Assembly: GCA_946406115.1 (NCBI GenBank)
Contig: OX291553.1
Span: forward strand, 6,267,001-6,331,000
DNA length: 64,000 nt
Reading direction: 5' to 3'
DNA from: Apoda limacodes
Taxonomy: Eukaryota > Arthropoda > Insecta > Lepidoptera > Limacodidae
The notes beneath the pieces were generated by a model. It saw only the letters and a list, made by a program, of their open reading frames with translations. It was not told the DNA's origin and searched no databases. The position numbers and the translations under genes are program-made. Positions 51,501 through 52,805 of the stretch are shown one piece after another. The stretch's first letter is position 1. The number at the start of each line of letters is the position of its first letter.

Positions 51501-51884
51501 TGTGTGAATAGTATAATGGTATGACATAACACTAACAACTTTTTGTATAAAATGCAAAATAAAATACAATAGTACGTCTATTTTACTTTATAATACGTAT
51601 ACGATATCAAACAAAGGATCAGCTGTAGTGTTGTTACCTTGAACGGTTTTTTTTGTTGAACGGGGTGCAAAAGAACTTGGAAGGTTTGGTCTTCTCCACC
51701 CTCGCCAATTGTTGCACAGACTCTCAGGTTCTGAACTCCAACTGCACAAGGAATCCTCCTCAAAACGTTCGGAATCCTCGAAACTGAAATGGTCTCCTTC
51801 TTCCCAGTCAAGTAGGGGAGAGACCACATCCACAGGGGCAGCTTGTCGTGCCCCCTTTCCATTGTTATTCGATGTCCCCGCCAC
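9523..51884 (-). CDS. ZSWIM8: ZSWIM8 (Dorado/EBAX-1) ubiquitin-ligase substrate receptor, 28 coding exons
   Basis: The family is the substrate receptor of an Elongin B/C-cullin RING E3 ligase. It ubiquitinates Argonaute loaded with a microRNA bound to a highly complementary trigger RNA, causing target-directed microRNA degradation; in worms EBAX-1 also acts in protein quality control of axon-guidance receptors. The 28 exons (listed separately) sum to 4,869 nt, giving 1,622 codons plus TGA at 9523-9525; human ZSWIM8 is slightly longer, from memory about 1,840 residues. All junctions are phase-consistent. Domains: N-terminal acidic and BC/cullin-box region (about 27-66), pre-SWIM block (83-165), SWIM finger (C196, C198, C207, H209), helical repeats (221-467), variable acidic linker (about 500-720), conserved blocks (about 720-1260), proline-rich linker (1270-1435) and conserved C-terminus (1450-1622). 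Introns carry many transposon relics but every exon is open. The initiator codon is unresolved (see exon 1). Identity is very secure; single boundaries are less so. Confidence 0.93.
9716..9865 (-). CDS. ZSWIM8: ZSWIM8 exon 27
   Basis: Residues 1551-1601. YIQCIHQKLYHLTAVEYEEF, VSIVLSARTAFQLTPEGNTQ and FKEWLASLRR align with the YMQYIHHRLIHLTPADYDDF region. The acceptor is GTTGTAG|GTATAT and the donor CGCAG|GTCAGA, phase 2. Confidence 0.95.
10139..10372 (-). CDS. ZSWIM8: ZSWIM8 exon 26
   Basis: Residues 1473-1551. NPPYGEHVKWLLRISKRLGA, QYLHQFCVCAVNSVVSPFVL and PLVQKCQQ align with SPPYTDDVKWLLGLAAKLGV and NYVHQFCVGAAKGVLSPFVL. The acceptor is GTTATAG|AAACCC and the donor CAAAT|GTTAGT, phase 2. 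Confidence 0.95.
11270..11430 (+). pseudogene. Degenerate fragment of an uncharacterised mobile-element-associated protein
   Basis: The plus strand reads RLIVAGYISYVFNHFGENVA, then VVFNGYLQDAAMRSTKSAEL. The VVF-[DN]-GY...STKxxE(L)RR pattern recalls an uncharacterised insect protein family I associate with transposon-rich regions. No start or flanking domain is intact. The family assignment is from memory and weak. Confidence 0.3.
12435..12545 (+). repeat. Interspersed lepidopteran repeat fragment
   Basis: Contains GTCGTCATTTCAGCCGAAAG then ACGTCCACTGCTGAACGATG and CTCCACAACGTCCGGTCCTG. I recognise this string as one of the most common interspersed motifs of moth and butterfly genomes. Its parent element is not clear to me. 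Confidence 0.5.
13491..13690 (+). mobile_element. Non-LTR retrotransposon 3' end fragment (family A)
   Basis: The plus strand encodes PRTLGLWNELPAKAFSKDYS and GFFKGRQRVSDTSGVTSV, the C-terminus of the reverse transcriptase (RT) polyprotein also present at 28074-29345. It then carries the family's 3' UTR (CTTGTTTGCCACCTTAGTGG) and an A-rich tail. It is antisense to ZSWIM8. Confidence 0.85.
13822..14018 (-). CDS. ZSWIM8: ZSWIM8 exon 25
   Basis: Residues 1408-1473. A Pro/Gly-rich start (HPGPIPPPLPGAHVASVPL) leads into LRRLLAAYRVGMLALETQAR and RVHDDRPQNKFG, matching LHHLHAAYRVGMLALEMLGR and RAHNDHPNNFS. The acceptor is TTGTTCAG and the donor GGCAG|GTGAGT, phase 2. It is GC-rich, at a local GC peak. 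Confidence 0.95.
14019..16282 (-). other. ZSWIM8 intron 24, nothing recognised
   Basis: 2.3 kb of AT-rich sequence. An ACAACGGACAGACGC stretch near 15075 recalls the GACGGACAGAC repeat at 17655, but the rest of that repeat is absent. No coding similarity is seen. Confidence 0.5.
16283..16555 (-). CDS. ZSWIM8: ZSWIM8 exon 24 (PQV repeat linker)
   Basis: Residues 1317-1407. It begins YGAAPPPHPGAQFALPPYF and then has a tandem PQVAQV / QVQQV / CQVQQVP repeat followed by a Pro/His-rich tail. Low complexity in this part of the linker is shared with vertebrates, but the PQV repeat itself looks lineage-specific. The acceptor is TGATGCAG and the donor TCT|GTAAGT; it is 91 codons. Antisense frames here are open only because of the repeat. 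Confidence 0.9.
16556..17160 (-). other. ZSWIM8 intron 23, probable repeat remnant
   Basis: The segment about 16790-16890, including CTCGGCAATGCTCATGTATC and CATACATCAATGTTGG, looks like a repetitive lepidopteran sequence to me. No class can be assigned from this alone. Confidence 0.35.
17161..17357 (-). CDS. ZSWIM8: ZSWIM8 exon 23
   Basis: Residues 1251-1316. GGGVYPEVLYTVARYWHELY aligns with GGGVYPEVLFEVAHQWFWLY; it then enters the Pro/Tyr-rich linker (VPYPIPYPFTYHAYPPIYQL). The acceptor is GTCCAG|GTGGCG and the donor CTACAG|GTAAAG, exit phase 0. Confidence 0.94.
17650..17735 (+). repeat. GACGGACAGAC / GGTTCCG interspersed repeat fragment
   Basis: Contains AACAGACGGACAGACGAAAA, GTGATCCTATAAGGATTCCG and a T-rich stretch. 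This is a degenerate copy of a widespread lepidopteran repeat whose usual form reads GTGATCCTATAAGGGTTCCG. It lies in intron 22. The repeat at 26180-26345 may be related. Confidence 0.5.
17824..18001 (-). CDS. ZSWIM8: ZSWIM8 exon 22
   Basis: Residues 1192-1251. VRAAAELALSVLPHAHALNY, NEIQRAVLQCKEQSDAMLER then ACLTVEAAAK is nearly identical to vertebrate ZSWIM8. The acceptor is GTACAG|GCGTCG and the donor AAAG|GTATCT, phase 1. Confidence 0.97.
18081..18178 (-). CDS. ZSWIM8: ZSWIM8 exon 21
   Basis: Residues 1159-1191. GQAMDIGAPAILFLIDAWDG then HLTPPEAAGIADK aligns with GQAMEIGSAALTILVECWDG and HLTPPEVASLADR. The acceptor is TTGTGTAG|GTCAAG and the donor GACAAG|GTATTG; it enters at phase 1 and exits at phase 0. 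Confidence 0.95.
18179..18413 (-). other. ZSWIM8 intron 20 (3' side)
   Basis: AT-rich intron sequence leading to the exon 21 acceptor; together with 18491-18864 it makes up the GC-AG intron. Nothing else is recognised. Confidence 0.5.
18414..18490 (+). mobile_element. Degenerate copy of the 4152-4295 inverted-repeat element
   Basis: It shares CACACTTGAC-GATCTTC and the exact 16-mer TCTAGTGTGAACGGTT (18451-18466, and 4216-4231 in the other copy), followed by a similar GTTTxAxTATG. The GC-rich inverted arm is lost. It lies in intron 20. Confidence 0.6.
18865..18977 (-). CDS. ZSWIM8: ZSWIM8 exon 20 (GC donor)
   Basis: Residues 1121-1159. GLHMAAFQLGLYALGLHNCV, SANWLSRTYSSHVSWIT aligns with NLHLCAFEIGLYALGLHNFV and following. 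The acceptor is TTTCCAG. The reading frame and the next exon (GQAMDIG) require the join ACTG|GCAAGT, a GC-AG intron. Confidence 0.93.
19129..19293 (-). CDS. ZSWIM8: ZSWIM8 exon 19
   Basis: Residues 1066-1121. YKGKRLYPSVPNQPSEASAH, FMFELAKSVLFKAGGTSSTS and LFTQ align with YKGRRPESHAPHVPNQPSEA and FYFELAKTVLIKAGGNSSTS. The acceptor is TTGTCAG|GTATAA and the donor ACAG|GTATGT, phase 2. Confidence 0.95.
19294..19779 (-). other. ZSWIM8 intron 18
   Basis: AT-rich intron of 486 bp with consensus splice ends. Nothing else is recognised. Confidence 0.5.
19780..19913 (-). CDS. ZSWIM8: ZSWIM8 exon 18 (variable)
   Basis: Residues 1022-1066. It encodes QVAPPCQLVADMERMVIADG and a Ser/Pro/His-rich stretch in the variable linker. 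The acceptor is GTTGCAG|CAAGTG and the donor GATAG|GTAATG, phase 2. Phase and position between exons 17 and 19 support it; residue similarity is weak. Confidence 0.8.
20248..20310 (-). mobile_element. Small relic of family A retrotransposon
   Basis: The string TTCCCTGTCGATGGCGAGCT and GTGCGATGGTA matches TTTCCTGCCGATGGCGAGCG and GTGCGATAGTA at 28345-28372 in the minus-strand family A element. It lies in intron 17, whose remaining sequence is unremarkable. Confidence 0.55.
20912..21043 (-). CDS. ZSWIM8: ZSWIM8 exon 17
   Basis: Residues 978-1021. LLDRDVHQLTKGPMVSMYYS then NNPRMAAPLYRDPPPSAPPL aligns with the DKLLDRESQTHKPQTLSSFY segment and then becomes proline-rich. The acceptor is GATTGCAG and the donor ATT|GTGAGT; it is 44 codons in phase 0. 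Confidence 0.9.
21044..21481 (-). other. ZSWIM8 intron 16
   Basis: 438 bp intron with a GC-richer patch around 21270-21370. No protein similarity or inverted repeat is recognised. Confidence 0.45.
21482..21673 (-). CDS. ZSWIM8: ZSWIM8 exon 16
   Basis: Residues 914-977. LGFEAAVAALGLKANVSEAD then HPLLCEGTRRQRGELALTLL and FYKDDPVKLAKIMNK match the vertebrate sequence closely. The acceptor is TGACCAG|GCAAGG and the donor AAA|GTAAGC; it is 64 codons in phase 0. Confidence 0.96.
21788..22240 (+). mobile_element. RTE-type non-LTR retrotransposon 3' end
   Basis: The plus strand encodes LKTKVFDQCVLPSAMTYAAK and TWTITAELVH, then in another frame KVTDLARSQQAEVAVGWLRL and RIDDLKRGDRWWQDAEGRGW. This is the C-terminal part of lepidopteran RTE-clade reverse transcriptases. 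It ends in (TGATGA)n at about 22226-22240, the usual microsatellite tail. It is frameshifted, 5'-truncated and in intron 15. Confidence 0.82.
22388..22481 (-). CDS. ZSWIM8: ZSWIM8 exon 15
   Basis: Residues 882-913. RGPTLLPIALASFLFDVLVL aligns with YRPVLPLMLASFIFDVLCAP. The acceptor is a long T run ending TTTAG|GAACCG and the donor CTTTTT|GTAAGT. A longer plus-strand open frame over it is only an antisense shadow. Confidence 0.92.
22482..23041 (-). other. ZSWIM8 intron 14
   Basis: 560 bp, AT-rich, ending in a long T tract before the exon 15 acceptor. No repeat or coding relic is recognised. Confidence 0.5.
23042..23259 (-). CDS. ZSWIM8: ZSWIM8 exon 14
   Basis: Residues 810-882. LAFRVGLFALEMARPPASTK followed by ALEVKLNNQETELVALLKKL is one of the most conserved blocks of the family; QKAEQLRDGTL follows. 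The acceptor is GATTCAG|GTATTA and the donor GAA|GTATGT, exit phase 2. Confidence 0.96.
23260..24458 (-). other. ZSWIM8 intron 13
   Basis: 1.2 kb of AT-rich sequence with a (TA)n-rich patch at 23357-23382. No coding relic or clear TIR element is seen. Confidence 0.5.
24459..24564 (-). CDS. ZSWIM8: ZSWIM8 exon 13
   Basis: Residues 774-809. RKARKRHTPTPRLCATSHRL then SATLAKCAFLCT aligns with the GKKNKVSTSRQTWVATNTLS and KAAFLLTVL region. The acceptor is CTTACAG and the donor ACG|GTAAGA. It enters at phase 2, with its first G completing AGG, and exits at phase 0. Confidence 0.88.
24801..24861 (+). mobile_element. Family A retrotransposon 3' tail abutting the exon 12 donor
   Basis: GAGGCAAGCCGTATGCTTGC and TTGCCACCTCTGTGGTAT match the 3' end of family A (compare TTGTTTGCCACCTTAGTGGT at 33760-33780). 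An A-rich tail ends at 24860, and on the minus strand that tail reads as the GTTTTTTTAATTT of the exon 12 donor. It is 5'-truncated and in intron 12. Confidence 0.72.
24862..25061 (-). CDS. ZSWIM8: ZSWIM8 exon 12 (weak donor beside a retroposon tail)
   Basis: Residues 708-774. After a glycine-rich start it reads WEVLFARAEGLHAHGHARDA and ELLANPPPF, matching the MEVLFACAEALHAHGY and DLLANPP blocks. The acceptor is TTTCCCAG. The donor ATCAG|GTTTTTTTAA is poor, but its phase 2 fits exon 13. An upstream GCATC|GTACTC also gives phase 2 and is an alternative. A retrotransposon 3' tail begins directly after the donor. Confidence 0.88.
25062..26179 (-). other. ZSWIM8 intron 11 (3' side), nothing recognised
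   Basis: AT-rich intron sequence between the exon 12 acceptor and the first repeat of intron 11. No supported coding relic is seen. Confidence 0.45.
26180..26345 (+). repeat. GGGTTCCG short inverted-repeat element
   Basis: It starts GAGGGTTCCGCAGGC and contains CTACGGAACCCTAAC, giving inverted AGGGTTCCG arms, followed by CGACATGCACTTGGCCGGTT. That closing string is typical of a very abundant lepidopteran short repeat. It lies in intron 11. Confidence 0.55.
26430..27975 (+). mobile_element. Degenerate CR1-like non-LTR retrotransposon with nested MITE
   Basis: RT relics in several frames: KQHGFVEKRSTVTNLLTYVN, VIYLDFERAF, VPQGSVL-like and a mutated FADD box (CANDGNT). Next come KDLGVTTTSDLKWAEHINNI and YKTYVRSLLEYAF, then after an insertion RMRGGLIETHKIL and MWNKLPESVVTAKSLNSF, the typical C-terminus. 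Multiple stops and frameshifts make it inactive. It is split by the element at 27225-27663 and lies in intron 11, antisense to ZSWIM8. Confidence 0.82.
27225..27663. mobile_element. Harbinger-like MITE inserted in a retrotransposon
   Basis: The left end is GAGCGCGTTCGTTCTGGGAT and the right end, reversed, GGGCGCGTTCGTTCTGGGAT, which differ at one position. Direct TAA flanks lie at 27222-27224 and 27664-27666. It is 439 bp with no transposase. The host RT frame (VQRRATK before, LKYPMAHERSP after) resumes across it, which confirms the insertion. Confidence 0.87.
28074..29345 (-). mobile_element. Non-LTR retrotransposon RT fragment (family A)
   Basis: Minus-strand RT domain: SNYRPIAITSILSKVMERVI, QYGFRHGRSAGDLLVYLTHR, LDIAKAFDRVWH, NAGVPQGSVLSPTLFLLHI and the catalytic CYADD box. 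It then has the C-terminal part KLASKKLGVLNRARQYF-like to FLKGRQRASDTSGVASVH. A frameshift near 28770 and an apparent in-frame loss of some 40 codons at about 28710 break it. It is 5'-truncated and its 3' UTR ends in an A-run (T-run on the plus strand, 28060-28077). I would place it in the Jockey/CR1 group. It is in intron 11, sense with ZSWIM8. Confidence 0.9.
29346..30173 (-). other. ZSWIM8 intron 11 (5' side), nothing recognised
   Basis: AT-rich sequence between the family A element and the exon 11 donor. It has an (AAT)n run at 29368-29384. No coding relic is supported. Confidence 0.45.
30174..30403 (-). CDS. ZSWIM8: ZSWIM8 exon 11 (acidic linker)
   Basis: Residues 631-707. It begins GFCENEEEILQASGGD and contains SSDDAQRR and SDDECNMYFYD, resembling the acidic DDDYQAYYLN segment of vertebrate ZSWIM8. 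The acceptor is GACAG|GTTTCT. The chosen donor CCG|GTCAGT gives phase 0; an alternative CTG|GTCACA nine nt earlier is also phase 0. It is GC-rich compared with its surroundings. Confidence 0.84.
30404..30971 (-). other. ZSWIM8 intron 10
   Basis: 568 bp intron with consensus ends. No repeat or coding relic is recognised. Confidence 0.45.
30972..31047 (-). CDS. ZSWIM8: ZSWIM8 exon 10 (short linker exon, two possible acceptors)
   Basis: Residues 606-631. It encodes VCAAGEGPSDPPRTN and GNHSSVSSE. The donor is GAAG|GTAAAT, phase 1. Two in-frame acceptors are visible: TTACCAG at 31048-31049 (used here) and GCAG at 31060-31061, which adds four residues (INYQ). Assignment rests on phase and on the smooth join to exon 11. 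Confidence 0.7.
31060..32269 (-). other. ZSWIM8 intron 9 (3' side)
   Basis: AT-rich. It contains an (AT)n run at 31246-31268 and T-rich tracts. No coding relic is recognised. Confidence 0.45.
32270..32640 (-). mobile_element. Non-LTR retrotransposon C-terminal fragment
   Basis: The minus strand reads ILNKDTQTNINLTKKSKMQK then LRTPRTNYG, a stop, and LLYEETEMYSKLPNDIKDSK and CLISFKKLSTIL. The RTNYG...LPNDIK...FKK pattern is the usual C-terminus of CR1-like polyproteins. It lies in intron 9 and is not the same family as the 28-kb element. Confidence 0.6.
32981..33130 (-). CDS. ZSWIM8: ZSWIM8 exon 9 (variable linker)
   Basis: Residues 556-605. This open, phase-0 exon of 50 codons lies in the poorly conserved linker, so it rests on splice sites (acceptor TTTGCAG|GTAAAC, donor TTTG|GTAAGT) and phase rather than on residue similarity. 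It contains SYRLTNPDPSHHGHR. It could be alternatively spliced. Confidence 0.72.
33131..33670 (-). other. ZSWIM8 intron 8 (5' side)
   Basis: AT-rich intron sequence with poly-A/T runs. Nothing is recognised. Confidence 0.45.
33671..33800 (+). mobile_element. Family A retrotransposon 3' end fragment
   Basis: TTGAAGGGTCGGCAACGCGC through AGTGATACCCCTGGTGTTGC and TTGTTTGCCACCTTAGTGGT, then an A-rich tail. It matches the 13491-13690 and 28074-28200 copies. It is in intron 8, antisense to ZSWIM8. Confidence 0.82.
34348..34611 (-). CDS. ZSWIM8: ZSWIM8 exon 8
   Basis: Residues 468-555. The first third is variable. The conserved part reads VFPGFHPAMDACFLEWDDYP then PGVTYT, matching the LFPGFRPAVEACYFNWEE segment of vertebrates. 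The acceptor is CTAACCAG and the donor CACCAG|GTAAAA, phase 0 on both sides. Confidence 0.92.
34612..35091 (-). other. ZSWIM8 intron 7
   Basis: 480 bp intron with consensus ends. Nothing else is recognised. Confidence 0.45.
35092..35199 (-). CDS. ZSWIM8: ZSWIM8 exon 7
   Basis: Residues 432-467. VVVLWRLAALNPALAPYERD and FAQWHMKVLDK align with the TLWRLAVLDPALSP and QLRQWQLKVIENV region of vertebrates. The acceptor is CAATCAG and the donor GACAAG|GTATAT; both phases are 0. Confidence 0.94.
35480..35605 (-). CDS. ZSWIM8: ZSWIM8 exon 6
   Basis: Residues 390-431. It begins IIVWWYSTKAS, aligning with the WWYSV segment of vertebrate ZSWIM8, then a glycine-rich stretch, and ends HACSSLCDE, aligning with HACASMCDE. 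The acceptor is GTGCAG and the donor GACGAG|GTAACC; it is 42 codons in phase 0. Confidence 0.92.
35606..36459 (-). other. ZSWIM8 intron 5
   Basis: 854 bp, AT-rich, no recognised repeat or coding relic. Confidence 0.45.
36460..36655 (-). CDS. ZSWIM8: ZSWIM8 exon 5
   Basis: Residues 324-389. It reads SDVNYLS, then APPAAAEWSSLLRPLRGREP and WNLLSIVREMFKRND, almost invariant in ZSWIM8. The acceptor is TTCAG|TGACG and the donor GAACAG|GTAAAG, exit phase 0. Confidence 0.96.
36656..37376 (-). other. ZSWIM8 intron 4
   Basis: 721 bp, AT-rich, no recognised repeat or coding relic. Confidence 0.45.
37377..37687 (-). CDS. ZSWIM8: ZSWIM8 exon 4
   Basis: Residues 221-324. It contains VCLRAPVSESLQRL, RDQLQKFAQYLISELP and CGAPDPTAGAS, all characteristic ZSWIM8 blocks right after the SWIM finger. 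The acceptor is TTTTTCAG and the donor AG|GTGAGA, leaving at phase 2. Confidence 0.96.
37688..38392 (-). other. ZSWIM8 intron 3
   Basis: 705 bp, AT-rich, no recognised repeat or coding relic. Confidence 0.45.
38393..38556 (-). CDS. ZSWIM8: ZSWIM8 exon 3 (SWIM zinc finger)
   Basis: Residues 166-220. It begins GFHLSATV and carries the SWIM signature C-x-C-x8-C-x-H, read as C196, C198, C207 and H209 in SSCNCTCSSTAHWCSH. SWIM fingers bind zinc and are predicted nucleic-acid or protein-interaction modules. The acceptor is CACTTAG, the donor TTG|GTAAGT, and the exit phase 0. Confidence 0.96.
38700..41467 (-). mobile_element. Jockey-clade non-LTR retrotransposon, broken, with gag and endonuclease
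   Basis: Order on the minus strand: gag with zinc knuckles (CHRCQLYGHAQRNC, CVKCLRDHATPDC, CVLCGSEGH; 41083-41467), a Pro/Ala-rich gag C-terminus (40546-40992), then an endonuclease start (SIGYFNANGLRNQREELSQF, FLIQETFLKP; to about 40150). An internal deletion joins this to the linker before the RT. RT remnants then run to about 38880 (KYLGVTMDSRLNFHAHTKTV). The 5' end is cut at about 41467, beside a (GTAT)n string. It is in intron 2 in the sense orientation. Much more GC-rich than its surroundings, so probably a fairly recent arrival. Confidence 0.9.
41468..42441 (-). other. ZSWIM8 intron 2 (5' side) with microsatellites
   Basis: AT-rich, with (TA)n and (TG)n runs at 42311-42365 only about 80 nt from the exon 2 donor. 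No coding relic is seen. Confidence 0.5.
42442..42690 (-). CDS. ZSWIM8: ZSWIM8 exon 2
   Basis: Residues 83-165. It includes IPFELVENVYPPVPEQLQ and AFWSFPDSEDDIRLYSCLAN, the strongly conserved block before the SWIM finger. The acceptor is TTTTTTGCAG and the donor G|GTGAGT, so it enters at phase 1 and leaves at phase 1. It is separated from exon 1 by a retrotransposon-loaded intron of 8.9 kb. Confidence 0.95.
42691..44639 (-). other. ZSWIM8 intron 1 (3' side)
   Basis: AT-rich intron sequence. The first 800 bp contain degraded repeat-like sequence ending in an (ATAA)n tail near 43485-43503. No protein similarity is secure. Confidence 0.4.
44640..46660 (+). mobile_element. Jockey-like non-LTR retrotransposon, broken
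   Basis: The plus strand, in several frames, encodes the RT: NLKNKKCPGFHLSAEILRYL, SSYRPISLLPLVSKVFEKIL, HQFGFRPQHSTIEQTH, FLDIQQAFDKVWHKGLLYKL, VPQGSVLGPVLYSVYTADLP, a mutated catalytic box (DTDD instead of YADD), KYLGLRLDRRLT and the C-terminal LEIPTVKEEAKK. At least four frameshifts or stops. It lies in intron 1, antisense to ZSWIM8. Confidence 0.9.
46661..49259 (-). other. ZSWIM8 intron 1 (middle)
   Basis: AT-rich. Only short, unsupported open frames are present; none shows a recognisable motif. Confidence 0.4.
49260..49607 (-). mobile_element. Jockey-like retrotransposon C-terminal fragment
   Basis: The minus strand reads LKIPTIAEEIEWYKISHNNH, then LTAHPNPLSKMFFQPNIKRL. The IPTV-E...H...HPNPL...RLKR pattern is the standard C-terminus of jockey-type polyproteins. 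The rest of the element is missing. It lies in intron 1. Confidence 0.65.
49608..51637 (-). other. ZSWIM8 intron 1 (5' side)
   Basis: AT-rich, with an (AC)n run at 51419-51435. No coding relic is recognised. Confidence 0.45.
51638..51884 (-). CDS. ZSWIM8: ZSWIM8 exon 1 (conserved N-terminus; start codon unresolved)
   Basis: Residues 1-82. It contains FSFEDSERFEEDSLC (33-47) followed by SLCNNWRGWRRP, nearly identical to the N-terminus of vertebrate ZSWIM8, where the BC-box/cullin-box type ligase contacts are placed. The donor is CAAG|GTAACA, phase 1. The high coordinate is arbitrary: codon 51882-51884 is GTG, the frame stays open to TGA at 51909-51911, and there is no in-frame ATG before the conserved block. 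An AAAG|TG acceptor-like site at 51883/51884 would leave TG that could complete an ATG with an upstream exon ending in A. The true start is therefore probably in an unseen upstream exon. Confidence 0.85.
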
Positions 51885-52261
51885 TTTAGAAGTATTGTTT
51901 AGAAATTGTCAACTGAAATTCGCAGAAAATCCGCGAATCGCTACCAGTGGCACTTATATCAGCATAACTTTAAGGCCTTTTTATAACAACATCTAGATCC
52001 AGATTGAGGTTATTCGAAATAAGATTGAATAAAGATAAAATCATTACAAACTACTAAATATAGGATCTGATAAAAAGTTCTGAAATCAGGATCTAATTAA
52101 CTCCCGACCCCATTGAACACAATAACAAATATGGCCGACAACGAATGAGACAACGAAACGAACGAACGGAAAAGAACAAACGTAAAGTGCTGCCAGTCTT
52201 ATCTTGCCCTAGGCTTTTTTCTAATTCACTTTTATTTTCTGCAGAGCAACTTGGCACCCTG
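51885..52261 (-). promoter_or_regulatory. Probable ZSWIM8 5' region or promoter
   Basis: Position alone suggests a promoter or 5' UTR. It includes a YY1/Pho-like ATGGCCGAC (plus strand, about 52133), a motif often near start sites of housekeeping genes. No TATA box or transcription start is identified, and a missing upstream coding exon could lie here or further right. Confidence 0.35.
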
Positions 52262-52683
52262 GGTTGCATTCAAACAGTTTTTCTACACAGCTAAGCTCTA
52301 CAATATTTAGGACTATTTTGAGACATTTATGGTGATTTACTAGATAATCTAAGAAGAGCTGAAATCTAATTTAATAGTGAAGTGGAACACTAAAAAACTT
52401 TTTGGCGTATAAAACTCCCAAATACAAAAGTTATAAAAAATATTAAAAAACAGAACTGACAACAAAATAATTTATCAATTTTCTTAATTCGGAAACATTG
52501 GTTTGACATTTCTAATCAAATGAGGACAGCAACTCCGTTGAACCTAACGTTGAGTTGAGAACCACGGTTCACGGATAGTCAACTAACAATCTACACGTTT
52601 TTGAACGGGGTAGAACTCAGTTAGTTTTTGAACGGTTCGAGTCATAACTCTACTCGACTCAGTCGGTTTTTGAACGCCCCCCC
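52262..52683. mobile_element. TIR element with TTTTTGAACG repeats (copy 1)
   Basis: The left end GGGTTGCATTCAAACAG and the right end TCGGTTTTTGAACGCCCC form inverted termini (GGGxxGxxTTCAAA). GTTTTTGAACG occurs three times in its right end. From about 52308 to the right end it is alignable with 55680-56033. Probably a non-autonomous DNA transposon. Confidence 0.55.
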
Positions 52684-52805
52684 GTCGCAGTAGGCCAGTC
52701 ATATTCTACATTTAGGGCATTCCATCTGGCTACTTTTTAGCAGAAATTATTAACAGTTTGCGTTTCATGCTTGTGGTAGCAAAATCTATAGGCCATTCCA
52801 TCTGG

